From Parvibaculum lavamentivorans DS-1 (GTDB lineage Bacteria > Pseudomonadota > Alphaproteobacteria > Parvibaculales > Parvibaculaceae): DNA of 64,000 nucleotides. The DNA lies in contig NC_009719.1 in the NCBI RefSeq assembly GCF_000017565.1, positions 558,001-622,000 on the forward strand, written 5' to 3'. The notes beneath the pieces were generated by a model, which saw only the letters and a list, made by a program, of their open reading frames with translations, did not search any database and was not told where the DNA came from. Below, in pieces: positions 8,070-18,153 of the stretch; the first letter of the stretch is position 1, and each line of letters begins with the position of its first letter. The translations under genes and the position numbers were made by a program.

Positions 8070-8192
8070 CGCGGCTATCCTCTTCGCTAACAAGAGTGTT
8101 AGGATCGGTCTTTCAAGAGAGCGAGAGATGTCGAGGGTGCAGAGGGAACATCCGGTTGTGCGGGGGCGCGCCGGGTGCAAATCAGGGTTTTT

Positions 8193-9713
8193 ATGTCCGA
8201 AGAAGTATTGATCAATGTCGGTCCCGGCGAGACGCGCGTCGCGATCGTTGAGGACGGACGTCCGGTGGAGCTCTTTCTCGAGCGCACCATGGAGGACGAC
8301 CTGAAGGCAAAGACAGGTCGCGCCGGCCATTCGCTTATCGGCAATATTTTTCTCGGCCGCGTGCAGCGCGTGCTGCCGGGCATGCAGGCGGCGTTTGTTG
8401 AAGTCGGCCTCGAGCGCGCCGGCTTTCTCGGCGCGCGCGAGGCGCGTTGCCTGTGCGAGCTGACAGGCCTCGATGAAGGCACGCTGCCGCCGATCAGTGC
8501 CTGCGTGCAGGAAGGACAGACGATCCTCGTGCAGGCGGTGAAGGACCCGATCAGCGACAAGGGCGCGCGGCTTTCCGCCAATGTAACGATCCCTGGCCGT
8601 CTTCTCGTCCTCGTTCCTAATCAGTCCGGCGTCGCCCTCTCGCGCCGCATCGAAGACGAACCGGAACGCGAACGCCTCGCGGCGCTCGTCGAGGAAATGG
8701 TCGAGCGTTTCAATCCGATGGGCGTCACCGGCGAGCCTGCGGGCTTTATCGTCCGCACCGCCGCCATCGGCGCAACTGCCGAGGACATAGCCGCCGATGC
8801 GCGCCAGCTCGCCGAGGAGTGGCGGAAGGTGCGCGAGACGGAAAAGCGTTCCACCGCGCCCTGTGTCGTCTTCCACGACCTCGATCCTGTTTCCAAAACG
8901 CTGCGCGATTGCGTCAGCGCCGATACCTCGCGCGTGTTGATCGACTGCGCCGATGCCTTCGGCGAGGCGCAGCGTTATTGCCGCCGCGCCATGCCGGAAA
9001 TGCTCGACCGCATTCAGCTTTTCAACGGCCCCGGTCAGTTGTTCTCGCTCTACGATGTCGATGGCGAAATCGAAGCGGCACTGGAGCCGCGCGCCGAGCT
9101 TCCGTCGGGCGGCTGGATCACGGTCGAAACCACGGAAGCGCTGACCGCGATAGACGTCAATTCAGGACGCTACACGGCAGCGACGGGCCTCGAAGAGACC
9201 AGCGTCAAGATCAACCTCGAAGCCGTGCACGAAATCGTCTATCAGCTTCGCCTGCGCGGCACCGGCGGTCTCATCGTCATCGACTTCATACACCTGAACG
9301 ATCCCGCCAATATCCAGAAGGTGATCGACGCCTTGAACGAAGGCTTCGCGAAGGACCGCGTGCCGACGCAGATTTCCGGCATGTCGGAATTCGGCCTCGT
9401 CGAGATGACGCGAAAGCGTGTGCGCGAGCCGCTCGACAAATTGCTCACCGAGCCCGCCTATCCGCATGGCCGCCCGCGCCGCAAGACCTGCGCGACGATG
9501 GCGAACGATCTTCTGCGCCGTATCGCCCGCGAAGCCCAGGCGACCCCCGGCCGCCCGCTTGTTGCGCGCGCCTCGGTGGAAGTCGTGGATTGGCTCGAGC
9601 GCGGAAATCCCTATCTCGTTGAGAGATTGCGCCGGAAAGTTCCCGCCGATATCAGCCTGATCGGTGAGCCCGCTTTCCCGCGCGAGCGCATCGATGTAGG
9701 CATCGTGCAATAG
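8193..9713 (+). CDS. RNase E/G-family ribonuclease without the zinc-link motif
   Basis: This 506-residue endoribonuclease, RNase G-sized, acts on single-stranded 5'-monophosphorylated RNA in the cytoplasm. An S1 domain occupies about residues 45-125 (GNIFLGRVQRVLPGMQAAFVEVG). The catalytic magnesium aspartates are D321 in TAIDVNSGRY and D364 in LIVIDFIHL. Their 43-residue spacing equals that in E. coli RNase E. The segment where RNase E/G normally has the zinc-binding CPxC reads AYPHGRPRRKTC, so the cysteine pair is missing. ATG 8193 is preferred over GTG 8175 because CAGGGT is well placed before it. yacG follows after 15 bases. A full-length RNase E is presumably elsewhere in the genome. Confidence 0.9.
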   Translation: MSEEVLINVGPGETRVAIVEDGRPVELFLERTMEDDLKAKTGRAGHSLIGNIFLGRVQRVLPGMQAAFVEVGLERAGFLGAREARCLCELTGLDEGTLPPISACVQEGQTILVQAVKDPISDKGARLSANVTIPGRLLVLVPNQSGVALSRRIEDEPERERLAALVEEMVERFNPMGVTGEPAGFIVRTAAIGATAEDIAADARQLAEEWRKVRETEKRSTAPCVVFHDLDPVSKTLRDCVSADTSRVLIDCADAFGEAQRYCRRAMPEMLDRIQLFNGPGQLFSLYDVDGEIEAALEPRAELPSGGWITVETTEALTAIDVNSGRYTAATGLEETSVKINLEAVHEIVYQLRLRGTGGLIVIDFIHLNDPANIQKVIDALNEGFAKDRVPTQISGMSEFGLVEMTRKRVREPLDKLLTEPAYPHGRPRRKTCATMANDLLRRIAREAQATPGRPLVARASVEVVDWLERGNPYLVERLRRKVPADISLIGEPAFPRERIDVGIVQ

Positions 9714-9728
9714 ACCGGAGATGTTTTC

Positions 9729-9956
9729 GTGACTGGTGAAGGCGGCAATGTCGTCAAATTGCGCGCGCCGCGCCCATGCCCGATCTGCGCCAGGAAATCG
9801 GTGCCGGAGTTTCATCCCTTCTGCTCGAAGCATTGCGCGGATGTCGATCTCAACCGCTGGCTGAAGGGCGGCTACGCGATCCCCGCTGTTGAACCGCCGG
9901 ATGAGTGGGACGAGGCCTCTCAGAGCCGTGCCGGCGAGGACGACGCCGAGCATTAA
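9729..9956 (+). CDS. yacG: DNA gyrase inhibitor / zinc-binding protein YacG
   Basis: This 75-residue protein has the characteristic zinc knuckle CPIC (C17, C20) followed by CSKHC (C32, C36). The tail continues ADVDLNRWLKGGYAIPA and is then acidic. E. coli YacG binds the GyrB C-terminal region and inhibits DNA gyrase. The start is a GTG at 9729. It closes the infA-maf-RNase operon and is followed by tRNA-Phe, an order widely kept in related alphaproteobacteria. Confidence 0.95.
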   Translation: MTGEGGNVVKLRAPRPCPICARKSVPEFHPFCSKHCADVDLNRWLKGGYAIPAVEPPDEWDEASQSRAGEDDAEH

Positions 9957-10039
9957 CCCCTTGTCGCGATTACCCTTTGCAGGGTGGCCGGGCGCCTCTG
10001 GACAGGCCGGAATCTATCTCCTATAAACCGCGAACCTCG

Positions 10040-10070
10040 CCAGAGCGGCGCATCTTCCGCCCCGCTCTGG
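10040..10070. repeat. Inverted repeat upstream of tRNA-Phe
   Basis: Arms CCAGAGCGG (10040-10048) and CCGCTCTGG (10062-10070) are separated by 13 bases. The repeat sits between yacG and the tRNA, seven bases before the mature tRNA start. It may be the yacG terminator or a tRNA leader structure. No T-run follows. Confidence 0.55.
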
Positions 10071-10077
10071 AGCTTCC

Positions 10078-10153
10078 GCCCAGGTAGCTCAGTTGGTAGA
10101 GCATGCGACTGAAAATCGCAGTGTCGGTGGTTCGATTCCGCCCCTGGGCACCA
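10078..10153 (+). tRNA. tRNA-Phe (anticodon GAA)
   Basis: Complete cloverleaf. The acceptor arms are GCCCAGG and CCTGGGC, followed by A and an encoded CCA. The D arm is GCTCAGTTGGTAGAGC. The anticodon stem TGCGA/TCGCA carries loop CTGAAAA (anticodon GAA). The T arm contains GGTTCGATTCC. Length 76. Confidence 0.97.
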
Positions 10154-10189
10154 CTCTCCCCTTGGGGATGCGAGGCCGAATTCCCCCGA

Positions 10190-10222
10190 CTGTCATCGAA
10201 CTGTCGCCGAACCGTCATGAAG
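10190..10222 (+). promoter_or_regulatory. PHO-box-like triple repeat after tRNA-Phe
   Basis: Three 11-base units are visible: CTGTCATCGAA (10190), CTGTCGCCGAA (10201) and CCGTCATGAAG (10212). The period and wording match PhoB sites. The nearest downstream gene on this strand is the efflux operon, about 295 bases away, so a direct role at that promoter is doubtful. Confidence 0.45.
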
Positions 10223-10395
10223 TTCGGAAACGGGGATAAATCAGCACGCCCGATTGTGACAGTCCCGGAATTAGGGTGCGCGTTTCCCGGGCCATTTTCC
10301 CGGCCGGGATCTCCGGTGGGTATCCTGGTTTGCCAATTGGACTTGGGACCGAGGGGGCCTCGCGTGAAGGCGCGGGAAAAGCGGATTGACTTCAA

Positions 10396-10416
10396 TGTAA
10401 TGTAATATACATTACA
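10396..10416. promoter_or_regulatory. Perfect palindromic operator for the efflux operon
   Basis: Left arm TGTAATGTA (10396-10404), spacer ATA, right arm TACATTACA (10408-10416) form a perfect 9+3+9 inverted repeat. A TTGACT at 10386-10391 could be the -35 element, with TACATT at 10408-10413 as -10 (16-base spacing), so a bound repressor would cover the promoter. The natural binder is the TetR-family protein at the end of the same operon. Confidence 0.75.
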
Positions 10417-10514
10417 CAGATGCCGTCCCGGTCGTGGCTCGTCGCCATGTGAGCGCATCCCCCCCCTCAGCGCACCGGGACGGTTCCCTCTTGTGTGTAC
10501 CGACAGGAGCCAAG

Positions 10515-11699
10515 ATGCATGGCGGAGTGATTGTGAGGCTCGCGGCTTTCTTTGTGATGGCCGCGGTCCTGAGCGGGTGCGATGACGGTGAGGAGCAGGG
10601 CGGTCCGCCGCCGCCGGAAGTCAGCGTCGTTACGGTGAAGCCCGAGCAGCTGGAAGTGACGACGGAACTTTCCGGACGCACATCGGCCTACCGGGTGGCG
10701 GAGATCCGTCCACAGGTGAGCGGCATCGTCCAGAAGCGTCTCTTTGAAGAGGGCGCGAAGGTCGAGGAAGGCCAACAACTCTACCAGATCGATCCGGCGC
10801 TCTATCGGGCAACCTTCGACGCGGCGAAGGCCGCGCTGGCGAAGGCGGCGGCGAACGAGAAGGCGGAGAGGGCCCGCGCGGCGCGATACAAGGAACTCGT
10901 TGCCGTAAATGCGGTGAGCAAACAGGACTATGACGACGTCATGGCCACGCTCGCCCAGAGTTCCGCAGATGTCGCGACCGCCAGAGCGAACCTCGACACC
11001 GCGGAAACCAATCTGGCTTACACGAAAGTCTTTGCGCCGATTTCCGGGATCATCAGCCGCTCCTCGGTGACGGAAGGCGCATTGGTCACGGCCAACCAGG
11101 CGACGGAACTCGCCACGGTGACGCAGCTCGACCCCATTTATGTCGATCTCACGCAATCCGCATCGGACCTGCTCCGGTTGAAGCGGGCGATGGCCGAAGG
11201 CCGCATCCAGGGTGCGAAAGACGGCAAGGCGCCCGTGACGCTGAAGCTTGAAGGCAGCGAAGAACAATATGGCGGCGCCGGCGAACTTCAGTTTTCCGGT
11301 GTCACCGTCGCGCCGGACACGAGCATGGTCCAGTTGCGCGCGATCTTCCCCAATCCCAACGCCGAGCTTCTGCCTGGCCTTTTCGTGAGGGCCATCGTGA
11401 ACCAGGGCGTGCTCGAAAACGCGATCCTCGTGCCGCAGCAGGGCGTATCGCGGACGCCGGATGGCAAGGCGCAGGTCTGGCTCGTCGGCGACGGCGAGAA
11501 GGCGATGCAGAAATCCGTCACCGCGCTGCGTGCCGTCGGCGACAAATGGCTCATAACCGAGGGGCTCAAGGCAGGCGACCGTGTGGTGGTCGCGGGCGTG
11601 CAGAAGCTGCAGCCGGGCATCGAGGTCAAGGCTGTGGAAGACGGCGAGGGAACGCAACAGCCCGCGGGCGCCGCGGAGCGGCAGGGCCAGAAGCCCTGA
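10515..11699 (+). CDS. RND efflux membrane fusion protein (AcrA/MexA type)
   Basis: This 394-residue periplasmic adaptor links the inner-membrane pump to the outer-membrane channel. ATG 10515 has AGGAG six bases upstream and gives a lipoprotein signal ending in VLSGC, so the cysteine is probably lipidated. The biotinyl-lipoyl region is visible in VSGIVQKRLFEEGAKVEEGQ. The alpha-helical hairpin follows as Ala-rich segments with SKQDYDDVMATLAQSSADV. The beta-barrel segment contains TKVFAPISGIISRSSVTEGALV and LLPGLFVRA. A longer frame starting at 10434 would lose the signal peptide. It is the first gene of a four-gene operon. Substrates cannot be read from the sequence. Confidence 0.95.
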   Translation: MHGGVIVRLAAFFVMAAVLSGCDDGEEQGGPPPPEVSVVTVKPEQLEVTTELSGRTSAYRVAEIRPQVSGIVQKRLFEEGAKVEEGQQLYQIDPALYRATFDAAKAALAKAAANEKAERARAARYKELVAVNAVSKQDYDDVMATLAQSSADVATARANLDTAETNLAYTKVFAPISGIISRSSVTEGALVTANQATELATVTQLDPIYVDLTQSASDLLRLKRAMAEGRIQGAKDGKAPVTLKLEGSEEQYGGAGELQFSGVTVAPDTSMVQLRAIFPNPNAELLPGLFVRAIVNQGVLENAILVPQQGVSRTPDGKAQVWLVGDGEKAMQKSVTALRAVGDKWLITEGLKAGDRVVVAGVQKLQPGIEVKAVEDGEGTQQPAGAAERQGQKP

Positions 11700-11748
11700 G
11701 CTGAGGCGACAAAAGCGCGATAAAGGTTCAACGAGGCGTTAGTTCAAC

Positions 11749-14700
11749 ATGGCGAATTTCTTTATCGACCGTCCCGTCTTTGCCTGGGTCGTTGCCATCG
11801 CCATCATGCTGGCGGGCACGCTTTCGATCATGCAGTTGCCGATCGAGCAGTATCCGCCGATTGCACCGGCCTCCGTGACCGTTACCGGCACCTATCCGGG
11901 CGCATCCGCGCGGACGGTCGAAAACACGGTGACGCAGGTCATCGAACAGAAAATGAACGGCATCGACTACCTGCGTTACATGTCGTCGACCAGCGACTCT
12001 TCGGGCACCGGCACGGTAACGCTTACATTCGAACCTGAAGCCGATCCGGATATTGCCCAGGTGCAAGTGCAGAACAAGCTGCAATCGGCTCTGCCTCTCC
12101 TGCCGCAGGAAGTGCAGCAGCAGGGTGTGACGGTTGCGAAATCGGCCAGAAACTTCCTGATGGTGATCGCGTTCATTTCGACGGATGGCCGGATCAATGA
12201 AACCGAGATCGCCGACTACGTCGCATCGCACATTCAGGATCCGATAAGCCGCGTGAACGGCGTAGGCGAGATTCAGCTTTTCGGGCCGCAGCACGCCATG
12301 CGTATCTGGATCGATCCGCAAAAACTGCAAAGCTACCGAATATCGATATCGGATATCACCACGGCGATCAGGGCGCAGAATGCAGAAGTGTCGGCAGGAC
12401 AGCTCGGTGCCCGCCCCGCGGTGGAAGGCCAGCAGCTGAACGCCACAGTGACGGCGCAAACGCGCCTCGAAACGCCGGCCCAGTTCGAAAACATCCTGCT
12501 CCGGGTCAATGAGGATGGATCGCAGGTGCGCCTCAAGGAGGTGGCCCGCGTCGAACTCGGCTCCGAAAACTATCAGACCATCGGACGCTATAATGGCAAT
12601 CCGGCCTCCGGTATTGCCGTCCGGCTGGCATCGGGCGCGAACGCGCTCGACACGGCGGAGGCCGTTCGCACGAAAATTGCCGAACTCGAACCCTTCTTCC
12701 CCGAGGGGTTGGAGGTCGTCATACCGTATGACACGACGCCCTTCGTCCGTCTCTCGATCAACGAAGTGATCAAGACGCTCGCGGAAGCGATCGTTCTTGT
12801 CATTCTCGTAATGTATCTGTTCCTTCAGAACATCCGGGCGACATTCATTCCCGCCATCGCCGTCCCCGTCGTTCTTCTGGGCACGTTCGGCATTCTCGCG
12901 GCGTTCGGTTTCACGATCAACACGCTCACGATGTTCGGCATGGTGCTGGCGATCGGTCTTCTCGTGGATGACGCGATCGTCGTGGTCGAAAACGTCGAGC
13001 GTGTTATGAGCGAGGAAGGGCTGTCGCCGCGGGAAGCGACGCGGAAATCGATGGGCCAGATCACCGGGGCGCTTGTCGGCATCGGCCTTGTGCTGAGCGC
13101 CGTTCTCATTCCGATGGCTTTTTTTGCCGGGTCTACCGGTGCGATCTACCGTCAATTCTCGCTGACGATCGTATCGGCGATGGTGCTGTCCGTGATTGTC
13201 GCGCTGGTTCTGACGCCGGCGCTCTGCGCCACGCTCCTGAAGCCGGTTAAGAACCACGGCGAGGAAAAACGCGGTTTCTTCGGCTGGTTCAATCGCATGT
13301 TCGACCGGAGCGGACGCTCATACGACGTGGGTGTGCGCCGCTTTCTGGCGGGGCCGGTGCGTTACATGGTCGTCTACGGAGTCATCGTCGTCATCCTCGG
13401 CGCGCTCTTTCTGCGGCTCCCGACCTCGTTCCTGCCGGACGAGGATCAGGGTTTCATGATGACTCTGGTTACGACACCGGCAGGCGCGTCCGCCGAGCGC
13501 ACGCTTGAATCCATGAAGCTCGTAGAAAATTATTTTTTGGAGCAGGAAAAGGATTCCGCGCAGGGCCTGTTTTCGGTCGTGGGATTCAACTTCGCCGGCG
13601 CGGGCCAGAATTCAGCGATGGCCTTCATCAACCTGAAGCCTTTCGACGAACGCGGAACGGACGAGACAAGTGCCTTCAGCGTTGCGCAGCGAGCCATGGG
13701 CTTCTTCGGCGCCATGAAGGACGCGATGGCCTTCGCCATCATTCCGCCGTCGATCACGGAACTCGGTACGGCTTCGGGTTTCGACATGCAACTCGTCGAC
13801 CGGGCAGGGATCGGTCACGAGAAGCTTATGCAGGCGCGCAACCAACTTCTCGGACTTGCCGCGCAAAGTTCAAAGCTCGTCGGCGTGCGGCCGAACGGAC
13901 TGGACGATATGCCGGAGTTCCGCGTCGATGTGGACCAGGAGAAAGCTGCGGCGCTCGGCCTCGCGCTTTCCGACATCAACAACACATTGTCCGCTGCCTG
14001 GGGATCGAGCTACGTCAACGATTTCATCGACGAGGGGCGCGTCAAGAAAGTCTACGTCCAGGCCGACGCGCCTTTCCGGATGCTGCCGGAGGACATCTAC
14101 AAGCTTCATGTGCGCAATGCGAACGGCGAAATGGTGCCTTTCTCCGCCTTCGCGGAAACGCACTGGACATATGGATCGCCACGGCTCGAGCGATTCAACG
14201 GCTCCTCCTCGCGTCAGATCCAGGGTTCGGCCGCGCCCGGCGTAAGCTCCGGCGATGCAATGGCCGAGATGGAAAGGCTGATGGCGCAATTGCCCGAAGG
14301 CGTCGGCTATGAATGGACCGGGTTGTCCTACGAGGAGCGGCAGGCGGGCGCGCAGGCCCCTTCTCTCTATGCGCTTTCGCTACTGTTCGTTTTTCTCTGT
14401 CTTGCCGCGCTCTATGAAAGCTGGTCGATCCCGGTTTCGGTGATGCTCGTCGTTCCCCTGGGCGTTCTCGGTGCCGTGCTTGCGGCCACCATGACCGGTC
14501 TTTCGAACGACGTTTATTTCCAGGTCGGCCTGCTCGTCACGATCGGCCTTGCCGCGAAGAACGCAATCCTGATCGTCGAATTTGCGAAGTCGCTCTACGA
14601 GCGCGGTGAGAGCCTTGCCGACGCTACGATTCAGGCGGCGCGGCTGCGCCTTCGGCCGATCATCATGACCTCGCTTGCCTTCACGCTCGGTGTGCTGCCG

Positions 14701-14883
14701 TTGGCGATTGCTTCGGGCCCCGGCTCGGGCAGCCAGAACGCGATCGGCATCGGCGTCATGGGCGGCATGATCTCCGCGACGGTTCTTGCCATCTTCTTCG
14801 TGCCGCTCTTCTTCGTCGTGGTGGAGCGTATCTTCCCGAAGCGGGTGGCGACGACTGCGCCGGAAACGGAAACAGACCGATGA
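11749..14883 (+). CDS. RND multidrug efflux pump, inner-membrane transporter (HAE1 family)
   Basis: This 1044-residue proton-driven antiporter has the length of AcrB/MexB. It begins [20 protein letters not shown], the classic first transmembrane helix. The proton-relay aspartates D407 and D408 are present in [18 protein letters not shown], at the same numbering as AcrB. Other hallmarks are TNPTYPGAS-like [31 protein letters not shown], and the C-terminal [15 protein letters not shown] with [19 protein letters not shown]. It is the pump of the operon and overlaps the outer-membrane channel gene by 4 bases. The HAE1 pattern indicates hydrophobic or amphiphilic drugs rather than metals. Confidence 0.97.
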   Translation: MANFFIDRPVFAWVVAIAIMLAGTLSIMQLPIEQYPPIAPASVTVTGTYPGASARTVENTVTQVIEQKMNGIDYLRYMSSTSDSSGTGTVTLTFEPEADPDIAQVQVQNKLQSALPLLPQEVQQQGVTVAKSARNFLMVIAFISTDGRINETEIADYVASHIQDPISRVNGVGEIQLFGPQHAMRIWIDPQKLQSYRISISDITTAIRAQNAEVSAGQLGARPAVEGQQLNATVTAQTRLETPAQFENILLRVNEDGSQVRLKEVARVELGSENYQTIGRYNGNPASGIAVRLASGANALDTAEAVRTKIAELEPFFPEGLEVVIPYDTTPFVRLSINEVIKTLAEAIVLVILVMYLFLQNIRATFIPAIAVPVVLLGTFGILAAFGFTINTLTMFGMVLAIGLLVDDAIVVVENVERVMSEEGLSPREATRKSMGQITGALVGIGLVLSAVLIPMAFFAGSTGAIYRQFSLTIVSAMVLSVIVALVLTPALCATLLKPVKNHGEEKRGFFGWFNRMFDRSGRSYDVGVRRFLAGPVRYMVVYGVIVVILGALFLRLPTSFLPDEDQGFMMTLVTTPAGASAERTLESMKLVENYFLEQEKDSAQGLFSVVGFNFAGAGQNSAMAFINLKPFDERGTDETSAFSVAQRAMGFFGAMKDAMAFAIIPPSITELGTASGFDMQLVDRAGIGHEKLMQARNQLLGLAAQSSKLVGVRPNGLDDMPEFRVDVDQEKAAALGLALSDINNTLSAAWGSSYVNDFIDEGRVKKVYVQADAPFRMLPEDIYKLHVRNANGEMVPFSAFAETHWTYGSPRLERFNGSSSRQIQGSAAPGVSSGDAMAEMERLMAQLPEGVGYEWTGLSYEERQAGAQAPSLYALSLLFVFLCLAALYESWSIPVSVMLVVPLGVLGAVLAATMTGLSNDVYFQVGLLVTIGLAAKNAILIVEFAKSLYERGESLADATIQAARLRLRPIIMTSLAFTLGVLPLAIASGPGSGSQNAIGIGVMGGMISATVLAIFFVPLFFVVVERIFPKRVATTAPETETDR

Positions 14884-16307
14884 ACAGGTTCTCCCCCGCG
14901 CTCGCTTTGTCTTTTCTCTTTCTCGGCGCCTGCACGCTGGCGCCGGACTATGTGCGTCCGGCCGCGCCGATACCGTCCGGCTGGCCGACCGGTGCCGCTT
15001 ATGAGGATGCCGCCGCGAAGGACGGCGTCGAGGTCGCCGATCTGGGCTGGCAGGATTTCTTTCTGTCGGACGAAATGCGAAACCTGATCGCGCAGGCGCT
15101 GGCGAACAATCGCGACATGCGCGAGGCGGTACTCAATGTCGAACAGGCGCGCGCGCTATATCGCGTGCAGCGCGCCGATTTGCTGCCGAGCATCAGCGGC
15201 GACGGTACGATGACGCGTGAGCGCGTGCCGGGCGACATCTCGGGAACCGGGCAGGCGCAAACCGGCACGAGCTATCGCGTGCAGGCGAATATCGCCTCTT
15301 ACGAACTCGACCTATTCGGCCGCGTGCGCAGCCTCAACGAGCAGGCCTTGCAGGAATATTTTGCGACGGATGAAGCGCGCCGCGCCGCGCAGATTGCCTT
15401 GATCGCGGAAGTCGCGAATGCCTATCTGACGCTCAGGGCGGATCAGCGGCTTCTCGCGCTTACCGAGGAAACGCTGCAGACGCAGGAGAAGTCCCTCGAA
15501 CTGGTGCAGATGACCTTCGACCGGGGCATTTCCTCGAAGCTCGACCTCGTGCAATCGCAAACGGCGGTCGAGACCGCGCGCGTCAACCGATACGCCTTCA
15601 TCCGGCAGGTGGCGCTCGACCGCAATGCCCTGACGCTGCTGGTTGGTGCGCCGATCGACGACGACGCGCTCGACCGGGCGGAAAACATCGACAGCTTCGT
15701 CGCCGACCTGCCGGCGGGACTTCCCTCGGATCTCCTGCGCAATCGACCCGACATACGGCAGGCAGAGCATGTTCTTCAGGGCGCCAACGCCAATATCGGC
15801 GCGGCCAGGGCGGCCTTTTTCCCGAGCATCACGCTCACGGCGGCGGGCGGTACGGCGAGCGGTTCGCTCTCCGGTCTCTTCGAGCCCGGCTCGGGGGCAT
15901 GGAGCTTCATGCCGCAGATCAGTCTGCCGATCTTCCAAGGCGGCCGGAACCTCGCCAATCTGGAAGTCGCCGAAATCCAGAAGGACATCAACATCGCGCG
16001 CTACGAGGGAACGATCCAGACCGCCTTCCGCGAGGTAGCCGACGCTCTGGCGGGGCGCGGCACCTATGACGCCCAGGTGGCGGCGCAGCAGGCGCTCGTC
16101 GACGCCACGGATGAAAGCTATGCGCTCGCCGAACGCCGCTACCGGAGCGGTATCGATAGTTTTCTCACTTTGCTCGACGCCCAGAGATCCCTTTACGCAG
16201 CGGAACAGGAGCTTATTCGCACCCGGCTTGCGCGGGTGAGCAATACCGTCAATCTGTACAAGGTTCTCGGCGGGGGCGGATTAGCGGAGGCCGCCGATGA
16301 GAAGTAG
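14880..16307 (+). CDS. RND efflux outer-membrane lipoprotein (OprM/NodT type)
   Basis: This 475-residue TolC-like channel protein begins with a lipoprotein signal ending LFLGAC, then [17 protein letters not shown], the usual NodT/OprM start. The two outer-membrane efflux repeats are seen in [24 protein letters not shown] and [33 protein letters not shown] (split over residues 285-320), with [17 protein letters not shown] near the end. It overlaps the pump gene by ATGA, so translation is coupled. It completes the tripartite envelope-spanning pump. Confidence 0.95.
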   Translation: MNRFSPALALSFLFLGACTLAPDYVRPAAPIPSGWPTGAAYEDAAAKDGVEVADLGWQDFFLSDEMRNLIAQALANNRDMREAVLNVEQARALYRVQRADLLPSISGDGTMTRERVPGDISGTGQAQTGTSYRVQANIASYELDLFGRVRSLNEQALQEYFATDEARRAAQIALIAEVANAYLTLRADQRLLALTEETLQTQEKSLELVQMTFDRGISSKLDLVQSQTAVETARVNRYAFIRQVALDRNALTLLVGAPIDDDALDRAENIDSFVADLPAGLPSDLLRNRPDIRQAEHVLQGANANIGAARAAFFPSITLTAAGGTASGSLSGLFEPGSGAWSFMPQISLPIFQGGRNLANLEVAEIQKDINIARYEGTIQTAFREVADALAGRGTYDAQVAAQQALVDATDESYALAERRYRSGIDSFLTLLDAQRSLYAAEQELIRTRLARVSNTVNLYKVLGGGGLAEAADEK

Positions 16308-16351
16308 CCGTGGATGGGGATCCGCGTTGCTATGAGGGGGAAGGGAACATC

Positions 16352-16978
16352 ATGACGAAGGCAGCCCGCAACGGCGCACCGAGCAGGCGCGAGAAACGGC
16401 GCCAGGCCATTCTCGATGCCGCGCGCGCGATTTTTCTCGAACAGGGATATGGAGCGACAAGTCTCAACGACATCGTCAGTGTCTCGGGCGGCTCGCTCGC
16501 CACGCTCTACGATCTCTTCGGCGGCAAGGCCGGCCTTTTTCAGGAAATGATCGAACAGGAGTGCGAGAATTTTTTCGGTGCGCTCCGCGCGGAAGACCTG
16601 GACGAACAACCGCTCCGCGAGGCGCTGCGCGTGGTCGCCAGGCAGTTCTTCGACGGCGTGATCCAGCAACCCAAGATGTCGCTGCTCCGCCTCGTTGTCG
16701 CCGAGGCGGCGCATTTCCCCGAACTCGGCTCCACCTTCTACAGCGCCGGACCGGCAAGGGGCCGCGAAATGGTCTCGACCTATCTCGCGAAGCAATCGCG
16801 GCGCGGCCTGCTCCAGGTCGACGATCCGATGCGCGCAGCCGACGTCTTCATCGGACTCGTGCTCGGCGAGTACCAGATGAAAGTGCTTTGCGGCGAAGAC
16901 GTTAAACTCTCATCGGAAGAGATCGACCGATATCTCGACTACGCGCTCGATGTCTTCCTGAGGGTTTACGGCCCCTGA
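16352..16978 (+). CDS. TetR-family repressor of the efflux operon
   Basis: This 208-residue regulator has an N-terminal helix-turn-helix (RRQAILDAARAIFLEQGYGATSLNDIVSVSGGS, then LYDLFGGKAGLFQEM) and an all-helical ligand domain of the AcrR type. ATG 16352 has an AGGGGGAAGGGAA ribosome-binding site upstream. A GTG at 16310 would add 14 residues that do not belong to the family. It lies 44 bases after the channel gene on the same strand, so it should be co-transcribed. It probably binds the 9+3+9 palindrome at 10396-10416, giving negative autoregulation relieved by a pump substrate. The binding is inference. Confidence 0.92.
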   Translation: MTKAARNGAPSRREKRRQAILDAARAIFLEQGYGATSLNDIVSVSGGSLATLYDLFGGKAGLFQEMIEQECENFFGALRAEDLDEQPLREALRVVARQFFDGVIQQPKMSLLRLVVAEAAHFPELGSTFYSAGPARGREMVSTYLAKQSRRGLLQVDDPMRAADVFIGLVLGEYQMKVLCGEDVKLSSEEIDRYLDYALDVFLRVYGP

Positions 16979-16998
16979 CATCCGAAATCGTAACGGCC

Positions 16999-18075
16999 TC
17001 AGCGCAACGCGTCCGCGATGGCCCGGCCGCAGGTGACGGTATCCGCCGGGCCGCCGAGATCGGGGGTTCGCAGATGCGGCTGCGCCAGCACCGTTTCGAT
17101 CGCGGCGACGATGGCGGCGGCGGCGTCCGTTTCTCCCAGATGGTCGAGCATGAGCGCGGCGGACCAGATCTGCCCGACGGGATTGGCGATGCCCTTGCCG
17201 GCGATATCCGGGGCCGAGCCATGCACGGGTTCGAAGAGCGACGGAAATTTCCGGTCGGGATTGATGTTGCCGGCGGGCGCGATGCCGATAGTGCCGGTGC
17301 AGGCGGGCCCGAGGTCGGAGAGAATGTCGCCGAAAAGATTGGAGGCGACGACGACGTCGAACCAGTCCGGGTGCTGCACGAAATGCGCGGCGAGAATGTC
17401 GATGTGATATTTGTCCCAGCGCACCGCCGGGTAGCCGGCCGCCATCGCTTCCACCCGCTCGTCCCAATAGGGCATGGTGATGGAAATGCCGTTTGATTTC
17501 GTGGCGGAGGTGAGGTGCTTTTTCTCCCGCCGCTCAGCCAGCTCGAAGGCGAATTTCAGGATGCGGTCGACTCCGACGCGCGTCATCACCGTTTCCTGCA
17601 TCACCACTTCGCGCTCGGTCCCGGGAAAGATGCGGCCGCCGATGGATGAATATTCGCCCTCGGTATTCTCCCGCACCACATAGAAGTCGATGTCGCCGGG
17701 TTTGCGGCCGGCCAGCGGGCAGGGCACGCCGGGCATGAGCTTGACCGGGCGCAGATTCACATACTGGTCGAATTCGCGCCGGAACTGGATCAGCGAACCC
17801 CATAGCGACACATGGTCGGGCACCGCTTCCGGCCAGCCGACAGCGCCGAAGAAGATCGCGTCGTGACCGCCGATCAGCGCCTTCCAGTCATCCGGCATCA
17901 TCTTGCCGTGGCGGAGGTAATAGTCGCAGGAGGCAAAATCGAAATCGTCGAACCGGAAGCGGCAGCCATATCGGGCGGAGACCGCCTGCAGGACGCGCAG
18001 GCCCTCCGGCACGACCTCCTTGCCGATGCCGTCGCCGGGAATGACGGCGATGCGATAGCTCCGGTCTTGATCCAT
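16999..18075 (-). CDS. Tartrate dehydrogenase / D-malate dehydrogenase type enzyme
   Basis: This 358-residue NAD-dependent beta-hydroxyacid oxidative decarboxylase belongs to the isocitrate/isopropylmalate dehydrogenase superfamily. The start RIAVIPGDGIGKEVVPEGLRVL, the segment FFGAVGWPEAVPDHVSLWGSL (residues about 75-95), NLRPVKLMPGVPCPLAGRKP and FYVVRENTEGEYSSIGGR are the tartrate/D-malate subgroup pattern. Lys and Asp ligands of the metal site occur in DKYHIDILAAHF and NLFGDILSDLGP. Substrates of the family include L(+)- and meso-tartrate and D-malate, and which one applies here is open. It faces the TetR gene tail to tail and lies downstream of the GntR regulator on the same strand, with a palindromic candidate operator in its promoter region. 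Confidence 0.93.
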   Translation of the reverse strand: MDQDRSYRIAVIPGDGIGKEVVPEGLRVLQAVSARYGCRFRFDDFDFASCDYYLRHGKMMPDDWKALIGGHDAIFFGAVGWPEAVPDHVSLWGSLIQFRREFDQYVNLRPVKLMPGVPCPLAGRKPGDIDFYVVRENTEGEYSSIGGRIFPGTEREVVMQETVMTRVGVDRILKFAFELAERREKKHLTSATKSNGISITMPYWDERVEAMAAGYPAVRWDKYHIDILAAHFVQHPDWFDVVVASNLFGDILSDLGPACTGTIGIAPAGNINPDRKFPSLFEPVHGSAPDIAGKGIANPVGQIWSAALMLDHLGETDAAAAIVAAIETVLAQPHLRTPDLGGPADTVTCGRAIADALR

Positions 18076-18153
18076 CCTGAAGGCTCCAACTGTCCCGAAA
18101 ATACGGGGAATAACAGGAGCTTAGGCGGAGCTGGGGTCCGGGGTCAAGATATT

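Larger units (their letters stand above)
10154..10514 (+). other. Non-coding region between tRNA-Phe and the efflux operon
   Basis: This stretch of about 360 bases has no convincing gene. It holds a PHO-box-like array at 10190-10218 and a GC-rich palindromic stretch around CCCGGGCCATTTTCCCGGCCGGG-type sequence near 10286-10310. It then contains the efflux promoter with the TetR-type operator at 10396-10416 and a leader of about 100 bases. The region between 10219 and 10385 could hide a small RNA, but I see no clear evidence for one. Confidence 0.5.

Noticed and set aside
8087-8102. Hairpin CTAACA-AGAG-TGTTAG between maf and the RNase gene
   Set aside because: Only six pairs and no T-run. It may be chance, and I do not call it a terminator or regulatory site.
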